Positions 18,251 to 27,908 are shown, counted from the first letter of the stretch. The stretch is 64,000 nt of DNA from Enterobacter cloacae (GCA_014169315.1 AP022133.1:1116001-1180000); one strand, 5' to 3'. Notes: a model not told the origin generated them from the sequence alone. Translations and numbers: made by a program.

Positions 18251-19753
18251 ATGGTTTCCAGTCGCCTTGAGATGCGCGGTATCAGCCTGGCCTTTTCCGG
18301 TTTTCAGGCGTTGTCGCGCGTGGACTTCACGTTAACCGGCGGTTCCGTGCATGCGCTGACCGGAGCAAACGGTGCGGGGAAATCGACGCTGATGGCGGTG
18401 TTGTGCGGGACTCACGATCATTATGAAGGAGAGATCTGCATTAACAACCAGCCGGTGACGATCCGTGAGCCTCTCGATGCAAAACGGCTGGGGGTCCACC
18501 TGGTACAGCAGGAAGTGGACGTCGCGCTGATCCCGGGGTTGAGCATTGCCGAAAATATCATGCTCGACCAGCTGGCGCAGCCGGGACACCGCTATAACTG
18601 GCGCGCTATCCGCCAGCAGGCGAGACAGGCGCTGGCTCAGCTGGATGTTTCCCTTGATGTTCGCCGCGCTATCGACAGCTGCACGCTGGCTGAAAAGCAG
18701 CAGATTTTGCTGGCGCGGGCGCTGTCGCACCACTGCCGTTTTTTAATTCTGGATGAGCCTACTGCGCCGCTGGATAGCCACGAGAGCGAACGCCTGTTTG
18801 CCGTGGTAAGACGCCTGCAACAGCAGGGCATTGGCGTGGTGTTTATCTCCCACCGTATTCATGAGCTGAAAGCCATCTGCGACACCCTGACGGTACTGCG
18901 CGACGGCAGGCTGATTGAGTCCGGCCCGATGGCGGATCTCAGCGGTGAAGACATTGTCGAGAAGATGCTCGGCCACGTGCTGAGCGATATCTATCCGCCT
19001 GCGCGTCCGCCTCACAGCGAAGAGACATTGCTGCGGGTGGAAGGGCTACACGACGACGCGTTGCTGAAGGATATCTCTCTGCATCTGCGTAAAGGGGAGA
19101 TCCTCGGCATTGCCGGGCTGGCGGGGGCGGGTAAAACCGAACTCTGTAAAGCGCTGTTTGGTGCCACGAAAAGCCGCGTGGCGCGCGGTGAACTGAACCA
19201 TCAGCCCTGGCAGCCGCGCGACCCGGCAGACTCGGTGCTGCGCGGTCTGGCGCTGGTGCCTGAAGAACGGCGTAAAGAGGGCATCTTTATTGATGAGCCG
19301 GTGAGCGTGAATCTGGCGGTGACGGCGGATAACAGCTTCTCGCGCTGGAGTCTGTTCGGTCATCGCCAGGCGTGGCGCTGGGCGGAAGAGGTCATTGCCC
19401 GCGTAGGGATACGGGCGCGAGGGCCGGGGCAGGTACTGCGGCGTCTTTCCGGTGGCAACCAGCAGAAGGTCGCTATCGGAAAATGGCTGCGTAACGATGC
19501 CAGCGTTTTAATGTTTGACGAGCCGACGAAAGGCGTGGATGTGAAAGCCAAAACCGATCTGTTCAGGCTTATCGACGGCCTGGCACGCGAGGGCAAAGGG
19601 GTGATTTACGCCTCCGGTGAATTCGCTGAACTGGTGGGGCTGTGCGACCGCATTTGTGTGCTGTGGGATGGACGCATCGTGGCGGAAATTGCCGGGGCTG
19701 AGGCCCGTGAAGAGACACTACTTTACTATTCAACCGGAGGAACGGCGTCGTGA
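18251..19753 (+). CDS. Ribose-type sugar ABC importer, ATP-binding protein
   Basis: The protein has 500 residues and two ABC domains, the RbsA/MglA arrangement for pentose and hexose importers. The first domain has Walker A GANGAGKST at 38-46, a degenerate signature TLAEKQQ instead of LSGGQ, and LDEPTAPLD. The second has GLAGAGKTEL near 295 with LSGGNQQKVAIGKWL and FDEPTKGVD. I chose ATG 18251 because AAGGA lies ten bases upstream; an ATG at 18233 would add six residues but has no ribosome site. It overlaps the permease gene by four bases (GTGA). Its position beside mtnK suggests a thiosugar substrate. Confidence 0.88.
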   Translation: MVSSRLEMRGISLAFSGFQALSRVDFTLTGGSVHALTGANGAGKSTLMAVLCGTHDHYEGEICINNQPVTIREPLDAKRLGVHLVQQEVDVALIPGLSIAENIMLDQLAQPGHRYNWRAIRQQARQALAQLDVSLDVRRAIDSCTLAEKQQILLARALSHHCRFLILDEPTAPLDSHESERLFAVVRRLQQQGIGVVFISHRIHELKAICDTLTVLRDGRLIESGPMADLSGEDIVEKMLGHVLSDIYPPARPPHSEETLLRVEGLHDDALLKDISLHLRKGEILGIAGLAGAGKTELCKALFGATKSRVARGELNHQPWQPRDPADSVLRGLALVPEERRKEGIFIDEPVSVNLAVTADNSFSRWSLFGHRQAWRWAEEVIARVGIRARGPGQVLRRLSGGNQQKVAIGKWLRNDASVLMFDEPTKGVDVKAKTDLFRLIDGLAREGKGVIYASGEFAELVGLCDRICVLWDGRIVAEIAGAEAREETLLYYSTGGTAS

Positions 19754-20745
19754 GCAAAGCCCTTTCAGTAACGGCGGCGGCATCTGGCCGTCAGCAAATT
19801 TTTGATTTTCTCTATAAGTGGGGCATGTTGCTGACCGTCGTCGCGCTGGTGGCCGTCTTTGGCCTGGCATCGGACAACTTCCTCGATCCGAACAACATCA
19901 TCAATATTCTGCGCTCGATTGCCATTGTAACGGTGATCGCCATTGGCGTGTCGGTTTCGCTGACCATCGGTGGGTTTGATCTCTCTGTGGGATCAACCGC
20001 ATCGCTGGCTAACGCATTGGTGATTTCGCTGTTCGTCTGGCACGGCTTCGGCACCACCGAATCGATTCTGATCACCCTTGCGCTCTGTACGCTGGTAGGG
20101 CTGTTCAATGCGTTTCTGATCGTCATCCTGCGTATTCCGGACATGCTGGCCACGCTGGCCAGCCTGTTTGTGATTCAGGGTGTGGCGATGACCTACAGCT
20201 ATGGTGGTTCGATTACCGAGAACATGGTGCTGCCGGGCGGCGATATGGCCGAAGGAACCATTCCGGCGACGTTCAGCCTGCTGGGGCAGGTACCGACCAT
20301 CGTGGTTATCATGCTGGTGGTGACAGTGCTGGCACAGCTCGCTCTGTCGCTGACCACCCACGGCCGCCGTATGTATGCCATTGGCGGCAACCCGGAGGCG
20401 GCACGCCTCTCCGGTATTCGCACCACGCGCTACAAAGTGGCGGCCTACGTGATTGCCTCTCTGCTGGCAGGGTTGGGCGGCATTTTGCTGGCCTCGCGCA
20501 TTGGCTCGTCGCAGGTGAATGCCGGTGGCGGTTATCTGATGGATGCGGTGGCGGCAGCGTGGATTGGTTTCTCACTGGCCGGGTCAGGTAAACCGAACGC
20601 GCTCGGGACGCTGGTGGGAGCGGTCATTCTTGGCGTGCTGTCGAACGGTCTGGTGATGCTTTCGGTGCCGTACTACGCAATGGACATTATAAAAGGGCTG
20701 GTGCTCGCCGTGGCGCTGGCGATTACCTACATACAAAAACGTTAA
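19750..20745 (+). CDS. Ribose-type sugar ABC importer, permease
   Basis: This 331-residue inner-membrane protein belongs to the RbsC/AraH permease family (BPD_transp_2 type). About nine hydrophobic segments are visible, along with the conserved GGFDLSVGSTASLANAL near 78 and GLGGILLASRIGSSQVNAGGGYLMDAVAAAWIG near 240. The GTG start overlaps the stop of the ATPase gene and follows GGAGG. It is followed after 30 bp by the binding-protein gene. The order ATPase-permease-binding protein is common in this class. Confidence 0.9.
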   Translation: MSKALSVTAAASGRQQIFDFLYKWGMLLTVVALVAVFGLASDNFLDPNNIINILRSIAIVTVIAIGVSVSLTIGGFDLSVGSTASLANALVISLFVWHGFGTTESILITLALCTLVGLFNAFLIVILRIPDMLATLASLFVIQGVAMTYSYGGSITENMVLPGGDMAEGTIPATFSLLGQVPTIVVIMLVVTVLAQLALSLTTHGRRMYAIGGNPEAARLSGIRTTRYKVAAYVIASLLAGLGGILLASRIGSSQVNAGGGYLMDAVAAAWIGFSLAGSGKPNALGTLVGAVILGVLSNGLVMLSVPYYAMDIIKGLVLAVALAITYIQKR

Positions 20746-20775
20746 CGATTTATAACAACACAACGGGATAACAGA

Positions 20776-21840
20776 ATGAAAAAAATCGCACTCTCATTGG
20801 TGGCATTAGGGTTACTGACTTCTCTGCCGGGTTTCGCGGCGACATCTGCGGCGGTTCCGGCCGCGATTGCAAACCACGAAGGCCCGATCCGCATTGCGGT
20901 GATCCGTAATCTTGGCTCTGATGACAACACCACGCAGTTTGTTGCCGGGGCGGTTCAGGAAGGGAAGAAGCTCGGCTTTAAAGTCAGCACCTTTTTAAGT
21001 AACGGTGATGACGCCAAATTCCAGGACTTCGTCAACCAGGCGATCAGCCAGAAATATGACGGGATTATTCTCTCTCAGGGGCGTGATCCGTATGCGACCG
21101 CGCTGGTGAAAAAAGCGGTGGATGCGGGCATCAAAGTCTCGGTGTTTGATACTGCCGTCAACGGCGAAATCCCGGGTGTGACGGTCACCCGGCAGGACGA
21201 CGCGTCCCTGACCAACCTCTCCTTCGGCCAGTTAGCGAAAGATTTCAACGGCAAAGCCAATATCGTGAAGCTGTGGGTAGCAGGCTTCCCGCCGATGGAA
21301 CGTCGCCTGACGGCGTATAAAGCACTGCAAAAGCAATACCCGGGCATCAAAGAGCTGGAATCTATCGGTGCGGTGTCTTCTGACGTGCAGGGCGATACTG
21401 CCAACAAAGTGGGGGCGATTCTGGCGAAATACCCGAAAGGCAAAATCGACGCCATCTGGGGAACCTGGGATGCCTTCAGCCAGGGCGCTTACAAAGCCCT
21501 GAAAGAGAACGGCCGTACCGAAATCAAACTCTACAGTATCGACATTTCCAACCAGGATCTGCAGCTGATGCGTGAATCCGGTAGCCCGTGGAAAGTGAGT
21601 GTGGCGGTGGATCCGAAGCTGATTGGTGCCACCAACGTGCGTCTGATTGCCAACAAGATTGCCGGTGAAACCACGCCTGCGACCTACGATTTTAAAGCGG
21701 CTGCTATTCCTCAGGCGCTGCTGACCGCGCAGCCAGGCGCGGTGAACGTGGCGTCGCTGGGTAAAATCATTCCGGGCTGGGGTCAGACCGAAGATTTTAT
21801 CGCGCCGTGGTTTGCGACGCTGGAAGCGAAAAATAAATGA
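20776..21840 (+). CDS. Sugar ABC importer, periplasmic binding protein
   Basis: The product has 354 residues with a clear signal peptide (MKKIALSLVALGLLTSLPGF then AATSAAVPA). The mature part is a type I periplasmic-binding fold (Peripla_BP_4): IRIAVIRNLGSDDNTTQF, then KYDGIILSQGRDPYATALV, VSVFDTAVNGEIPGVTV and IDAIWGTWDAFSQGAYKAL. This fold binds ribose, autoinducer-2, rhamnose and related small sugars. Methylthioribose would fit the family and the neighbourhood but no residue proves it. Its stop overlaps the start of the LVIVD gene by four bases. Confidence 0.9.
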   Translation: MKKIALSLVALGLLTSLPGFAATSAAVPAAIANHEGPIRIAVIRNLGSDDNTTQFVAGAVQEGKKLGFKVSTFLSNGDDAKFQDFVNQAISQKYDGIILSQGRDPYATALVKKAVDAGIKVSVFDTAVNGEIPGVTVTRQDDASLTNLSFGQLAKDFNGKANIVKLWVAGFPPMERRLTAYKALQKQYPGIKELESIGAVSSDVQGDTANKVGAILAKYPKGKIDAIWGTWDAFSQGAYKALKENGRTEIKLYSIDISNQDLQLMRESGSPWKVSVAVDPKLIGATNVRLIANKIAGETTPATYDFKAAAIPQALLTAQPGAVNVASLGKIIPGWGQTEDFIAPWFATLEAKNK

Positions 21841-23078
21841 GCGTGCTTCCAGTACCCGAATACAGCCGCAATATGCGGCTGATTGGCCATAGTGACCAGG
21901 GTGGTCGACCGGATGGCGTACAGCTGATGGTACATCGCGGTTTTGCGTACATCGGTCATATGGTGTCGCAAGGCTTTTCGATTGTGGACGTGCGCGACCC
22001 GAAAAATCCCAAAGCCGCAGGTTATGTGCCTGCGCCGCCTGGCACCTGGAATGTGCATCTTCAGGCGCACGACGACCTGCTGCTGGTGATTAACGCCCGG
22101 GATCTGTTTGCCGATGCCCGTTTCGCGGATGAGAAGGTTTACTACACCCGTCAGGTGGGGGAAACCGTTAGCGATGTCCTGGACCAGGGCTGGAGCGCCG
22201 GGCTGCGCGTATTTGATATCTCCACGCCGGATAAGCCGCGTGAAATTGGTTTTCTGTCGCTTAACGGCATTGGCATTCACCGCATCTGGTACGTCGGTGG
22301 GCGCTGGGCGTACGTTTCAGCGCTGATCGACGGATTTACTGATTACATTTTCCTGACCATCGATCTGGCCGATCCGCGTAAACCTGAAGTGGCGGGGCGC
22401 TGGTGGCTGCCGGGGATGCACCAGGCCGAAGGTGAACAGCCGGACTGGCCGGAAGGTAAACGCTATGCGCTGCACCACGCGATTATCGCCGGTGATACCG
22501 CCTATGGGAGCTGGCGCGATGGTGGGCTAACATTGCTGGACGTAAAAGACAGAACCCGGCCGAAGCTGATTAGTCATCGCAACTGGAGCCCGCCGTTTGG
22601 TGGCGGCACGCATACCGCGCTGCCGTTACCGGACCGCGACCTGCTGGTGGTGCTGGATGAAGCGGTACTCGATAACCAGGAAGATGGCGAGAAGCTGATC
22701 TGGCTGTTTGATATTCGTGAGCCGTCCAACCCGGTCAGTATCTCTACTTTCCCGCAGCCGGAGGAAATCGACTACGTGGCAAAAGGCGCGCATTTTGGCC
22801 CGCATAATCTTCACGAGAATCGACCCGGAAGCTTTGTCAGCTCAACGCTGATTTTCGCGACATATCAGAATGCAGGCGTGCGCGCGTACGATATTTCGAA
22901 CCCGTATCGTCCCGTTGAAACCGGTGCGCTGGTACCGGCAGCGCCGGAGAGGATGATGGATACGCGTCCGAATCGCCCGCAGGTGATCCAGTCGTGTGAT
23001 GTATTTGTGGATGCACAGGGGATTATCTACAGCACGGATTATAACGGCGGGTTGTCGGTGATTGAGTATTTGGGATGA
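21837..23078 (+). CDS. LVIVD-repeat beta-propeller-like protein
   Basis: This 413-residue protein has no signal peptide or membrane segment and so should be cytoplasmic. At least six repeats of the form D[IV]xxPxxP can be read: SIVDVRDPKNPKAAG, RVFDISTPDKPREIG, TIDLADPRKPEVAG, LLDVKDRTRPKLIS, LFDIREPSNPVSIS and AYDISNPYRPVETG. These are LVIVD repeats, expected to form a beta propeller. Histidines are spread through conserved-looking loops (GIHRIWY, ALHHAI, GGTHTALPL, GPHNLHENRPG), suggesting a metal or ligand site. The ATGA overlap with the binding-protein gene ties it to the importer. Biochemical function unknown; an enzyme acting on the imported compound is a fair guess. Confidence 0.82.
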   Translation: MSVLPVPEYSRNMRLIGHSDQGGRPDGVQLMVHRGFAYIGHMVSQGFSIVDVRDPKNPKAAGYVPAPPGTWNVHLQAHDDLLLVINARDLFADARFADEKVYYTRQVGETVSDVLDQGWSAGLRVFDISTPDKPREIGFLSLNGIGIHRIWYVGGRWAYVSALIDGFTDYIFLTIDLADPRKPEVAGRWWLPGMHQAEGEQPDWPEGKRYALHHAIIAGDTAYGSWRDGGLTLLDVKDRTRPKLISHRNWSPPFGGGTHTALPLPDRDLLVVLDEAVLDNQEDGEKLIWLFDIREPSNPVSISTFPQPEEIDYVAKGAHFGPHNLHENRPGSFVSSTLIFATYQNAGVRAYDISNPYRPVETGALVPAAPERMMDTRPNRPQVIQSCDVFVDAQGIIYSTDYNGGLSVIEYLG

Positions 23079-23103
23079 GAGCGGTCAGATGCCCTCACCC
23101 GAA

Positions 23104-23124
23104 CCCTCTCCCACAGGGAGAGGG
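23104..23124. repeat. CCCTCTCCC hairpin repeat between LVIVD gene and mtnK
   Basis: Nine-bp arms CCCTCTCCC (23104-23112) and GGGAGAGGG (23116-23124) with an ACA loop, preceded by CCCTCACCCGAA. It separates two convergent transcription units. Confidence 0.8.
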
Positions 23125-23130
23125 AGAAAA

Positions 23131-24330
23131 TCAGCTGTACTGACGCACCCGCGCCACCAGTTCTTCCACGCTGTCGATGCGTCCGGCAATCACAATCAGT
23201 GCTTTGCCAAGCGTAATGGCGTGGCGCAGGCATTCGTGGCGCATGGCATCGTCCTGAATGGTGTCGATATCCGCCACGTGGGAAAGCCCCACGCTGCGGC
23301 GGATCAGTTCGGTACCGCAGAAACCAATCGCGTCCTTCCACACCTTTTTCAGATATTCAGAGGCATATCCCGGTGCGCTAAGCGCGGCATCACGGGTTTT
23401 CTCGTTTGCCAGCGCCAGGAAGCGTTCCGCGAAAGTATTCCACAGTACCTGAATATCGGTCAGACGCTGTTCGCGGGCGGCCGCGGCATCGCGAATGCCC
23501 AGATGCCCCGGCAGGCCGCAGAAGTTCAGCAGCAGGTTACCGATGGCGGTGCCCACGTCAAAACCGATCGGGCCGAAGTAACCGAACTCGGCGTCGATAG
23601 CTTTCAGACTGCCATCCGCCACGAAAATTGAGCCGCTGTGAATGTCCCCGTGCAGCAACGCTTCAGCCTGGGAGAAGAAGCGGTGCTTCAGGGACGCCAC
23701 GGCAATTTTCAGCTGGGCGTCATCGCGCAGGGTGGCGACGTCATTTTCCAGCCCGGCCGGGTAATTGTTGCGCTCGTGGAGCTGGTACGGATCGTTGAAG
23801 AACAGATCTTCGGTGATCTCGCACATCTCCGGGTTAATGAATTTCGCGACCTGCGCTTTTTTCTCGTGCGGATGCAGATAAAAGTCGCTGGTGTGGAACA
23901 GCGTCTGGGCGAGATATTCACCCAGCTGGCGTGCAGCCTGCGGGTAGTCGTTGTTGTTGATCAACTCCCCGCGCCAGATGCGATGGCTGGAAAGATCTTC
24001 CATCACCATTACCGCCAGTGCCGGGTCATAGTGGTGAATTTTAACGGTGTGCTGCGGGCAGTGCTGATAGTGCTCGACCAGGGTTTGCGCTTCCAGACGG
24101 GCGCGATCCAGCGTCAGCGGCCAGGATTCACCCACGCAGCGCACATAGGGCAGTGCCTGCTTGACGATGATGCGGCTTACACCGTCATTATCGAAAATTT
24201 TGAACACCAGATTGAGGTTACCGTCGCCCACTTCCTGCGCCTCTACCAGCGATGATGGGTTATCGAGGCCGCCAAACTGCCTGGCATACTCCACGGCGTC
24301 CTGGGCGGTAAAGGTGTGATATTGCGACAT
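23131..24330 (-). CDS. mtnK: S-methyl-5-thioribose kinase MtnK
   Basis: MtnK phosphorylates 5-methylthioribose to its 1-phosphate, the entry step of methionine salvage when methylthioadenosine is cleaved by the nucleosidase. The 399-residue protein has the protein-kinase-like fold: [12 protein letters not shown] near 36-47, VMVMEDLS near 108, the catalytic loop [11 protein letters not shown] with Asp229, and [11 protein letters not shown] with Asp246. The start at 24330 ([13 protein letters not shown]) has GGAACC upstream and matches Klebsiella MtnK; an in-frame ATG 90 bases earlier is not needed. It is divergent from mtnA, with four MetJ boxes between. Confidence 0.95.
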   Translation of the reverse strand: MSQYHTFTAQDAVEYARQFGGLDNPSSLVEAQEVGDGNLNLVFKIFDNDGVSRIIVKQALPYVRCVGESWPLTLDRARLEAQTLVEHYQHCPQHTVKIHHYDPALAVMVMEDLSSHRIWRGELINNNDYPQAARQLGEYLAQTLFHTSDFYLHPHEKKAQVAKFINPEMCEITEDLFFNDPYQLHERNNYPAGLENDVATLRDDAQLKIAVASLKHRFFSQAEALLHGDIHSGSIFVADGSLKAIDAEFGYFGPIGFDVGTAIGNLLLNFCGLPGHLGIRDAAAAREQRLTDIQVLWNTFAERFLALANEKTRDAALSAPGYASEYLKKVWKDAIGFCGTELIRRSVGLSHVADIDTIQDDAMRHECLRHAITLGKALIVIAGRIDSVEELVARVRQYS

Positions 24331-24359
24331 TGCCGGTTCCTCATTGGTTTTGCTGATAA

Positions 24360-24391
24360 AGACATTTAGACGTCTATACATCTGGACTTCA
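24360..24391. promoter_or_regulatory. MetJ operator, mtnK/mtnA divergent promoter
   Basis: Four tandem 8-mers, AGACATTT, AGACGTCT, ATACATCT and GGACTTCA, match the met-box consensus AGACGTCT at 6, 8, 6 and 5 positions (25/32 by hand). This predicts repression of mtnK and mtnA by MetJ with S-adenosylmethionine. Confidence 0.9.
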
Positions 24392-24435
24392 TCCTGACAC
24401 AATGTGCTACAACAACGCAACAGGGAATTAACGAC

Positions 24436-25452
24436 ATGCAGACATTACAGACGACCAGCCTGCGGGTGGTGGATAATCAGCTATTTATTCTTGATCAACA
24501 GGCACTTCCGCAGGAGAAACGCTGGCTGGATGCCTCCACGACAGCGGCGCTGGTCGGCCATATTCATGCCCTGCGTGTGCGTGGTGCGCCACTGATTGGT
24601 CTTTCTGCAAGCGTGCTTCTGGCCCTGTTGGCGGAAAAGGGCAACAACCGCGACGCGCTGGCGGCGGCGCTGGAGACGCTGCGCGCTGCGCGTCCGACGG
24701 CGGTGAATCTGATGAACAACCTTGACCGCATGAAGCAAGCACTGTGGCGAGAAGATTTCGTTCCTGCCCTGGTGGCTGAAGCACTGCACCTGATCGACGA
24801 AGACAGGCAGCTTTGCGATGCCATCGCGAAAGCCGGTAGCACACTGGTGAAACCCGGCAGTCAGTTGCTGACCCACTGTAATACTGGCGGGCTGGCAACG
24901 GCAGGTGTGGGGACGGCGCTGGGAGTGATTGCCCGCGCGCATCAGCAAGGCAACGTCAACAACGTCTGGGTAGATGAAACCCGTCCATTGCTGCAGGGGG
25001 GCAGACTGACCGCCTGGGAACTGGGTGAACTGGGCGTGCCATATCAGCTGATTACCGATTCGATGGCCGCCAGCCTGATGGCAAAAGGGCTGGTGGACGC
25101 CGTGTGGGTGGGCGCTGACCGCATTGCCGCCAACGGCGACGTGGCGAACAAAATCGGTACCTATTCGCTGGCGGTGCTGGCGAAATTCCACGGTATCCCG
25201 TTCTACGTGGCTGCTCCGCATACCACGCTTGACCCGGATTGCCCGAACGGTGAGGCGATCCCCATTGAACAGCGTGCGGCCAGTGAAGTGACGGGCGTGG
25301 CCGGGAGCTTCGGTTCGGTGCAGTGGGCACCGGAAAACGCGCCGGTGTATAACCCGGCATTTGACGTTACGCCTGCGTCGCTCATCAGCGCCTGGGTGCT
25401 GGATACGGGCGTCGTTACGCCAGAAGAGGTTGCGAAAGGGAAATTTGCCTGA
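24436..25452 (+). CDS. mtnA: S-methyl-5-thioribose-1-phosphate isomerase MtnA
   Basis: MtnA converts methylthioribose-1-phosphate to methylthioribulose-1-phosphate. The protein has 338 residues. It carries [15 protein letters not shown] near 45-59, the catalytic Cys148 in [13 protein letters not shown], and Asp228 in [20 protein letters not shown], the Cys/Asp pair of the eIF2B-related isomerase family. Its divergent partner mtnK and the met boxes between them indicate MetJ control. An SRPBCC-domain gene follows 45 bp downstream on the same strand. Confidence 0.95.
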   Translation: MQTLQTTSLRVVDNQLFILDQQALPQEKRWLDASTTAALVGHIHALRVRGAPLIGLSASVLLALLAEKGNNRDALAAALETLRAARPTAVNLMNNLDRMKQALWREDFVPALVAEALHLIDEDRQLCDAIAKAGSTLVKPGSQLLTHCNTGGLATAGVGTALGVIARAHQQGNVNNVWVDETRPLLQGGRLTAWELGELGVPYQLITDSMAASLMAKGLVDAVWVGADRIAANGDVANKIGTYSLAVLAKFHGIPFYVAAPHTTLDPDCPNGEAIPIEQRAASEVTGVAGSFGSVQWAPENAPVYNPAFDVTPASLISAWVLDTGVVTPEEVAKGKFA

Positions 25453-25497
25453 GTCCGGCTATCCTTTAAGGGTTTCCCTAAAAAAGAGGAGCCAAAC

Positions 25498-25968
25498 GTG
25501 ACTCTTGATCCCAGTACTGACTTAAAACTGGAACGCGTGGTGGATGCACCACGCGACCTGCTGTGGCTCTGCTGGACGACGCCAGAGCACATCAAAAACT
25601 TCTTTATTCCTGTTCCCCATAAGGTGACCGAATGTGACCTCGACCTGCGTGTGGGTGGGCGGTTCAACACCGTGTTTGAGGTGGATGGTCAGCGGATGGA
25701 CAACAAGGGCGTTTTCCTCGAAATTGACCCAGGCAGGAAACTGGTCTTTACCGACGGTTACACCGAAGACTGGAAACCGGCGGAGAAACCGTTTATGACG
25801 GCAATCCTGCTGCTCGAAGATGCGGGTGAAGGCAAAACCCGCTATACGGCGATTGCGCGCCATCCATCGGCAGAAATTCGTGAACAGCATGAACAAATGG
25901 GCTTCCACGAAGGGTGGGGGATTGTGCTGGATCAGCTGGTGGCGTATGTGAAGGGGCTGAAACGGTAG
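25498..25968 (+). CDS. SRPBCC (AHSA1-like) domain protein
   Basis: This 156-residue protein starts at GTG 25498 after a good ribosome site (AAGAGGAG). It reads as an AHSA1/START-like domain throughout: LERVVDAPRDLLWLCWTTPEHIKNFF at the N-terminus, then DLRVGGRFNTVFEVDGQR, and a C-terminal helix HEGWGIVLDQLVAYVKGLKR. The family binds hydrophobic ligands in a helix-grip fold; no catalytic residue can be assigned. It lies just downstream of mtnA and may share its transcript. A role in salvage is unproven. Confidence 0.85.
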   Translation: MTLDPSTDLKLERVVDAPRDLLWLCWTTPEHIKNFFIPVPHKVTECDLDLRVGGRFNTVFEVDGQRMDNKGVFLEIDPGRKLVFTDGYTEDWKPAEKPFMTAILLLEDAGEGKTRYTAIARHPSAEIREQHEQMGFHEGWGIVLDQLVAYVKGLKR

Positions 25969-25978
25969 TGCTTCTGGA

Positions 25979-26003
25979 CGCCCTCTCCCACTGGGAGAGG
26001 GCG
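25979..26003. repeat. CGCCCTCTCCC hairpin repeat between SRPBCC gene and mtnD
   Basis: Eleven-bp arms CGCCCTCTCCC (25979-25989) and GGGAGAGGGCG (25993-26003) around ACT, between convergent genes. It could act as a shared terminator, although U-tracts are lacking. Confidence 0.8.
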
Positions 26004-26011
26004 CTAAAGCG

Positions 26012-26554
26012 TCATGCGAGTTTCGGATACCCATCCGCAATATCATCCCCGGTAAACTGCGCAATCCAGCCCTCGGGGTTATCGAAAATACGAATGGCGG
26101 TAAAGTTCGGCTCTGAACCCATATCAAACCAGTGCGGCGTGCCTGCAGGCACCGAGATCAGGTCGTTTTTCTCGCACAGCACCTGATACACCTCAACGCC
26201 GATGTGCAGGCAGAACAAGCCTGCGCCTTCAACGAAGAAGCGCACTTCGTCTTCGCCGTGGGTGTGCTCGCTCAGGAACTTCGCGCGCAATGCTTCTTTC
26301 TGCGGGTTATCGGCCCGCAGGATGATCACGTCCCAGCTCTGGTAACCTTTTTCCGCCACCAGTTTGTCGATCGCATGCTGATAGGCATTGATCACCGTTT
26401 CGGGCGCAGGATCGCGGCCTAAATCACGATCCGCGGCCCAGCGTTCAAAACGCACACCTTTGGCGTTGAGCTGTTGGGCGATCTCTGCGGCATTGGTGCT
26501 GTGCCACTGGTGCTTGCTGGCGTCTTTATCGGAATAAATGGTTAATGCGCTCAT
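26012..26554 (-). CDS. mtnD: Acireductone dioxygenase MtnD
   Basis: MtnD oxidises acireductone. The iron form gives formate and 4-methylthio-2-oxobutanoate, the methionine precursor; the nickel form gives a dead-end product. The 180-residue cupin has metal ligands His97, His99, Glu103 and His141 in [12 protein letters not shown] and [10 protein letters not shown], the same set as Klebsiella ARD shifted by one. Its start overlaps the mtnC stop by four bases, so mtnB-mtnC-mtnD form one coupled operon read from the MetJ operator at 27893. Confidence 0.96.
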   Translation of the reverse strand: MSALTIYSDKDASKHQWHSTNAAEIAQQLNAKGVRFERWAADRDLGRDPAPETVINAYQHAIDKLVAEKGYQSWDVIILRADNPQKEALRAKFLSEHTHGEDEVRFFVEGAGLFCLHIGVEVYQVLCEKNDLISVPAGTPHWFDMGSEPNFTAIRIFDNPEGWIAQFTGDDIADGYPKLA

Positions 26555-27240
26555 GAAGGGATCTGCTCCGGATTAATCTCGTCAAACTGGTGTACCTGAT
26601 GATGATGACTTGCGCCGTCATCATCACCGCGAATCAGCTGCAGGGTGCGAAAACCTGCCTGCTCAGCGGCGTCCAGCTCCTGATGAATATCAGACAGGAA
26701 CAGGATCTGCGACGGGGGGATCCCTGTTTGCGTTGCAATAGTCTGGTAAGACTGGACGTCGCGCTTGGCACCAATGTGGGTATCAAAGTAACCGCTGAAC
26801 AGATGAGTAATATCACCTTCGTCACTGTAGCCAAATAACAGTTTCTGCGCCGCGACGGAGCCAGAGGAATAAACATAGAGATCAATGCCTTGTGCCTTCC
26901 ATTTTTCCAGCGCAGGGAGCACATCCGGATAGAGATGGCCGGTAAAGTCGCCGTTGACGTAGCCGTCATGCCAGATGATCCCCTGCAGGGCCTTCAGTGC
27001 GGTCGATTTACGGTCTTCATCCATAAAGGCAAACAGCGCGTCGGTAAGCTCGCTGGCGCTGGCATGCGGATTGCTGATTTCATCACGCAGGTTGTCCAGA
27101 ATCGATTTGACCGGTTCGGCGTATTGCTGGGCGGTCACGAAGGCCGCCAGTCGCTCACGCGCATAAGGGAACAAAACATCATGGACAAAACGGATATCGC
27201 TGGTCGTCCCTTCAATATCCGTCACAATCGCGCGAATCAT
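26551..27240 (-). CDS. mtnC: Enolase-phosphatase MtnC (E1)
   Basis: MtnC enolises and then dephosphorylates 2,3-diketo-5-methylthiopentyl-1-phosphate to acireductone. This 229-residue HAD-family enzyme begins [16 protein letters not shown], with nucleophile Asp8 and Glu10 in the DxEGT signature. [17 protein letters not shown] near 125 is HAD motif II and [18 protein letters not shown] near 178 is motif IV. Four-base overlaps with mtnB upstream and mtnD downstream indicate coupling. Confidence 0.96.
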   Translation of the reverse strand: MIRAIVTDIEGTTSDIRFVHDVLFPYARERLAAFVTAQQYAEPVKSILDNLRDEISNPHASASELTDALFAFMDEDRKSTALKALQGIIWHDGYVNGDFTGHLYPDVLPALEKWKAQGIDLYVYSSGSVAAQKLLFGYSDEGDITHLFSGYFDTHIGAKRDVQSYQTIATQTGIPPSQILFLSDIHQELDAAEQAGFRTLQLIRGDDDGASHHHQVHQFDEINPEQIPS

Positions 27241-27851
27241 ACTCTCTCCAGTTGTCGTAAACGCATTTCACATTCAAATAAGAATTCTAATCCTTCCAGA
27301 TGACGGCGGGCTTCTGCCACGTCACGTCCCCAGCAGGTTAAGCCATGACCGCGCAGAAGAAAACCATAATTAAGTGGGCGTTCCTGTGCGTAATGAGCGA
27401 TTCGAGAGGCGAGGGCGTCAATATCCTGGTCGTTATCAAACACCGGGATGGCAACCGTATCCAGATGGGTGGTTTGCCCGGTGAGGGATTTTTGCATTTC
27501 AAAACCGCTAATTTTTAGCTCTGTTTCTTTGACCAGCCTGGAGAGTACCGTGGCGTTAACGGTGTGGACGTGCAGAACGGTGTTGGCCTCCGGGAACAGA
27601 CGGTAGATCAGCGTATGTAGCCCGGTTTCTGCCGACGGCTTACGGCCAGACGGCGCGCGGTTGGTGGCGATCTCCACCTGCAGAAAATCTCCGGTTGTGA
27701 GGCTGCCTTTGTCTTTGCCGGATTCGCTGAGCCAGCACAGGTGTTCGTCCTGGCGTACTGACATGTTGCCGCCGGTTGCCGGAGCCCAGCCTTTTGCGCC
27801 AATCCAGCGGCAGGCGTCAACCAGGTGTGTGAGTTGCAGGTTGTCTGTCAT
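27237..27851 (-). CDS. mtnB: Methylthioribulose-1-phosphate dehydratase MtnB
   Basis: MtnB dehydrates methylthioribulose-1-phosphate to the diketo intermediate. It is a 204-residue class II aldolase-fold zinc enzyme with ATGGNMSVR near 25-33, Glu75 in [14 protein letters not shown], His94 and His96 in [10 protein letters not shown], and a third histidine in RGHGLTCWG near 172. It is the first gene of mtnBCD and is divergent from mtnE/ybdL, with two strong met boxes (27893-27908) about 42 bp upstream. Confidence 0.95.
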   Translation of the reverse strand: MTDNLQLTHLVDACRWIGAKGWAPATGGNMSVRQDEHLCWLSESGKDKGSLTTGDFLQVEIATNRAPSGRKPSAETGLHTLIYRLFPEANTVLHVHTVNATVLSRLVKETELKISGFEMQKSLTGQTTHLDTVAIPVFDNDQDIDALASRIAHYAQERPLNYGFLLRGHGLTCWGRDVAEARRHLEGLEFLFECEMRLRQLERV

Positions 27852-27892
27852 GTTCCTTTTACCCCTTTCGGTCAGGAATATTTATAGCATAT

Positions 27893-27908
27893 AGACGTCT
27901 AAGCGTCT
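27893..27908. promoter_or_regulatory. MetJ operator, mtnB/mtnE divergent promoter
   Basis: AGACGTCT is followed directly by AAGCGTCT, matching the met-box consensus at 8/8 and 6/8. Flanking 8-mers are weak. A TGTTATAGTG further right (27930-27939) could be the extended -10 of the mtnE promoter. Confidence 0.87.
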
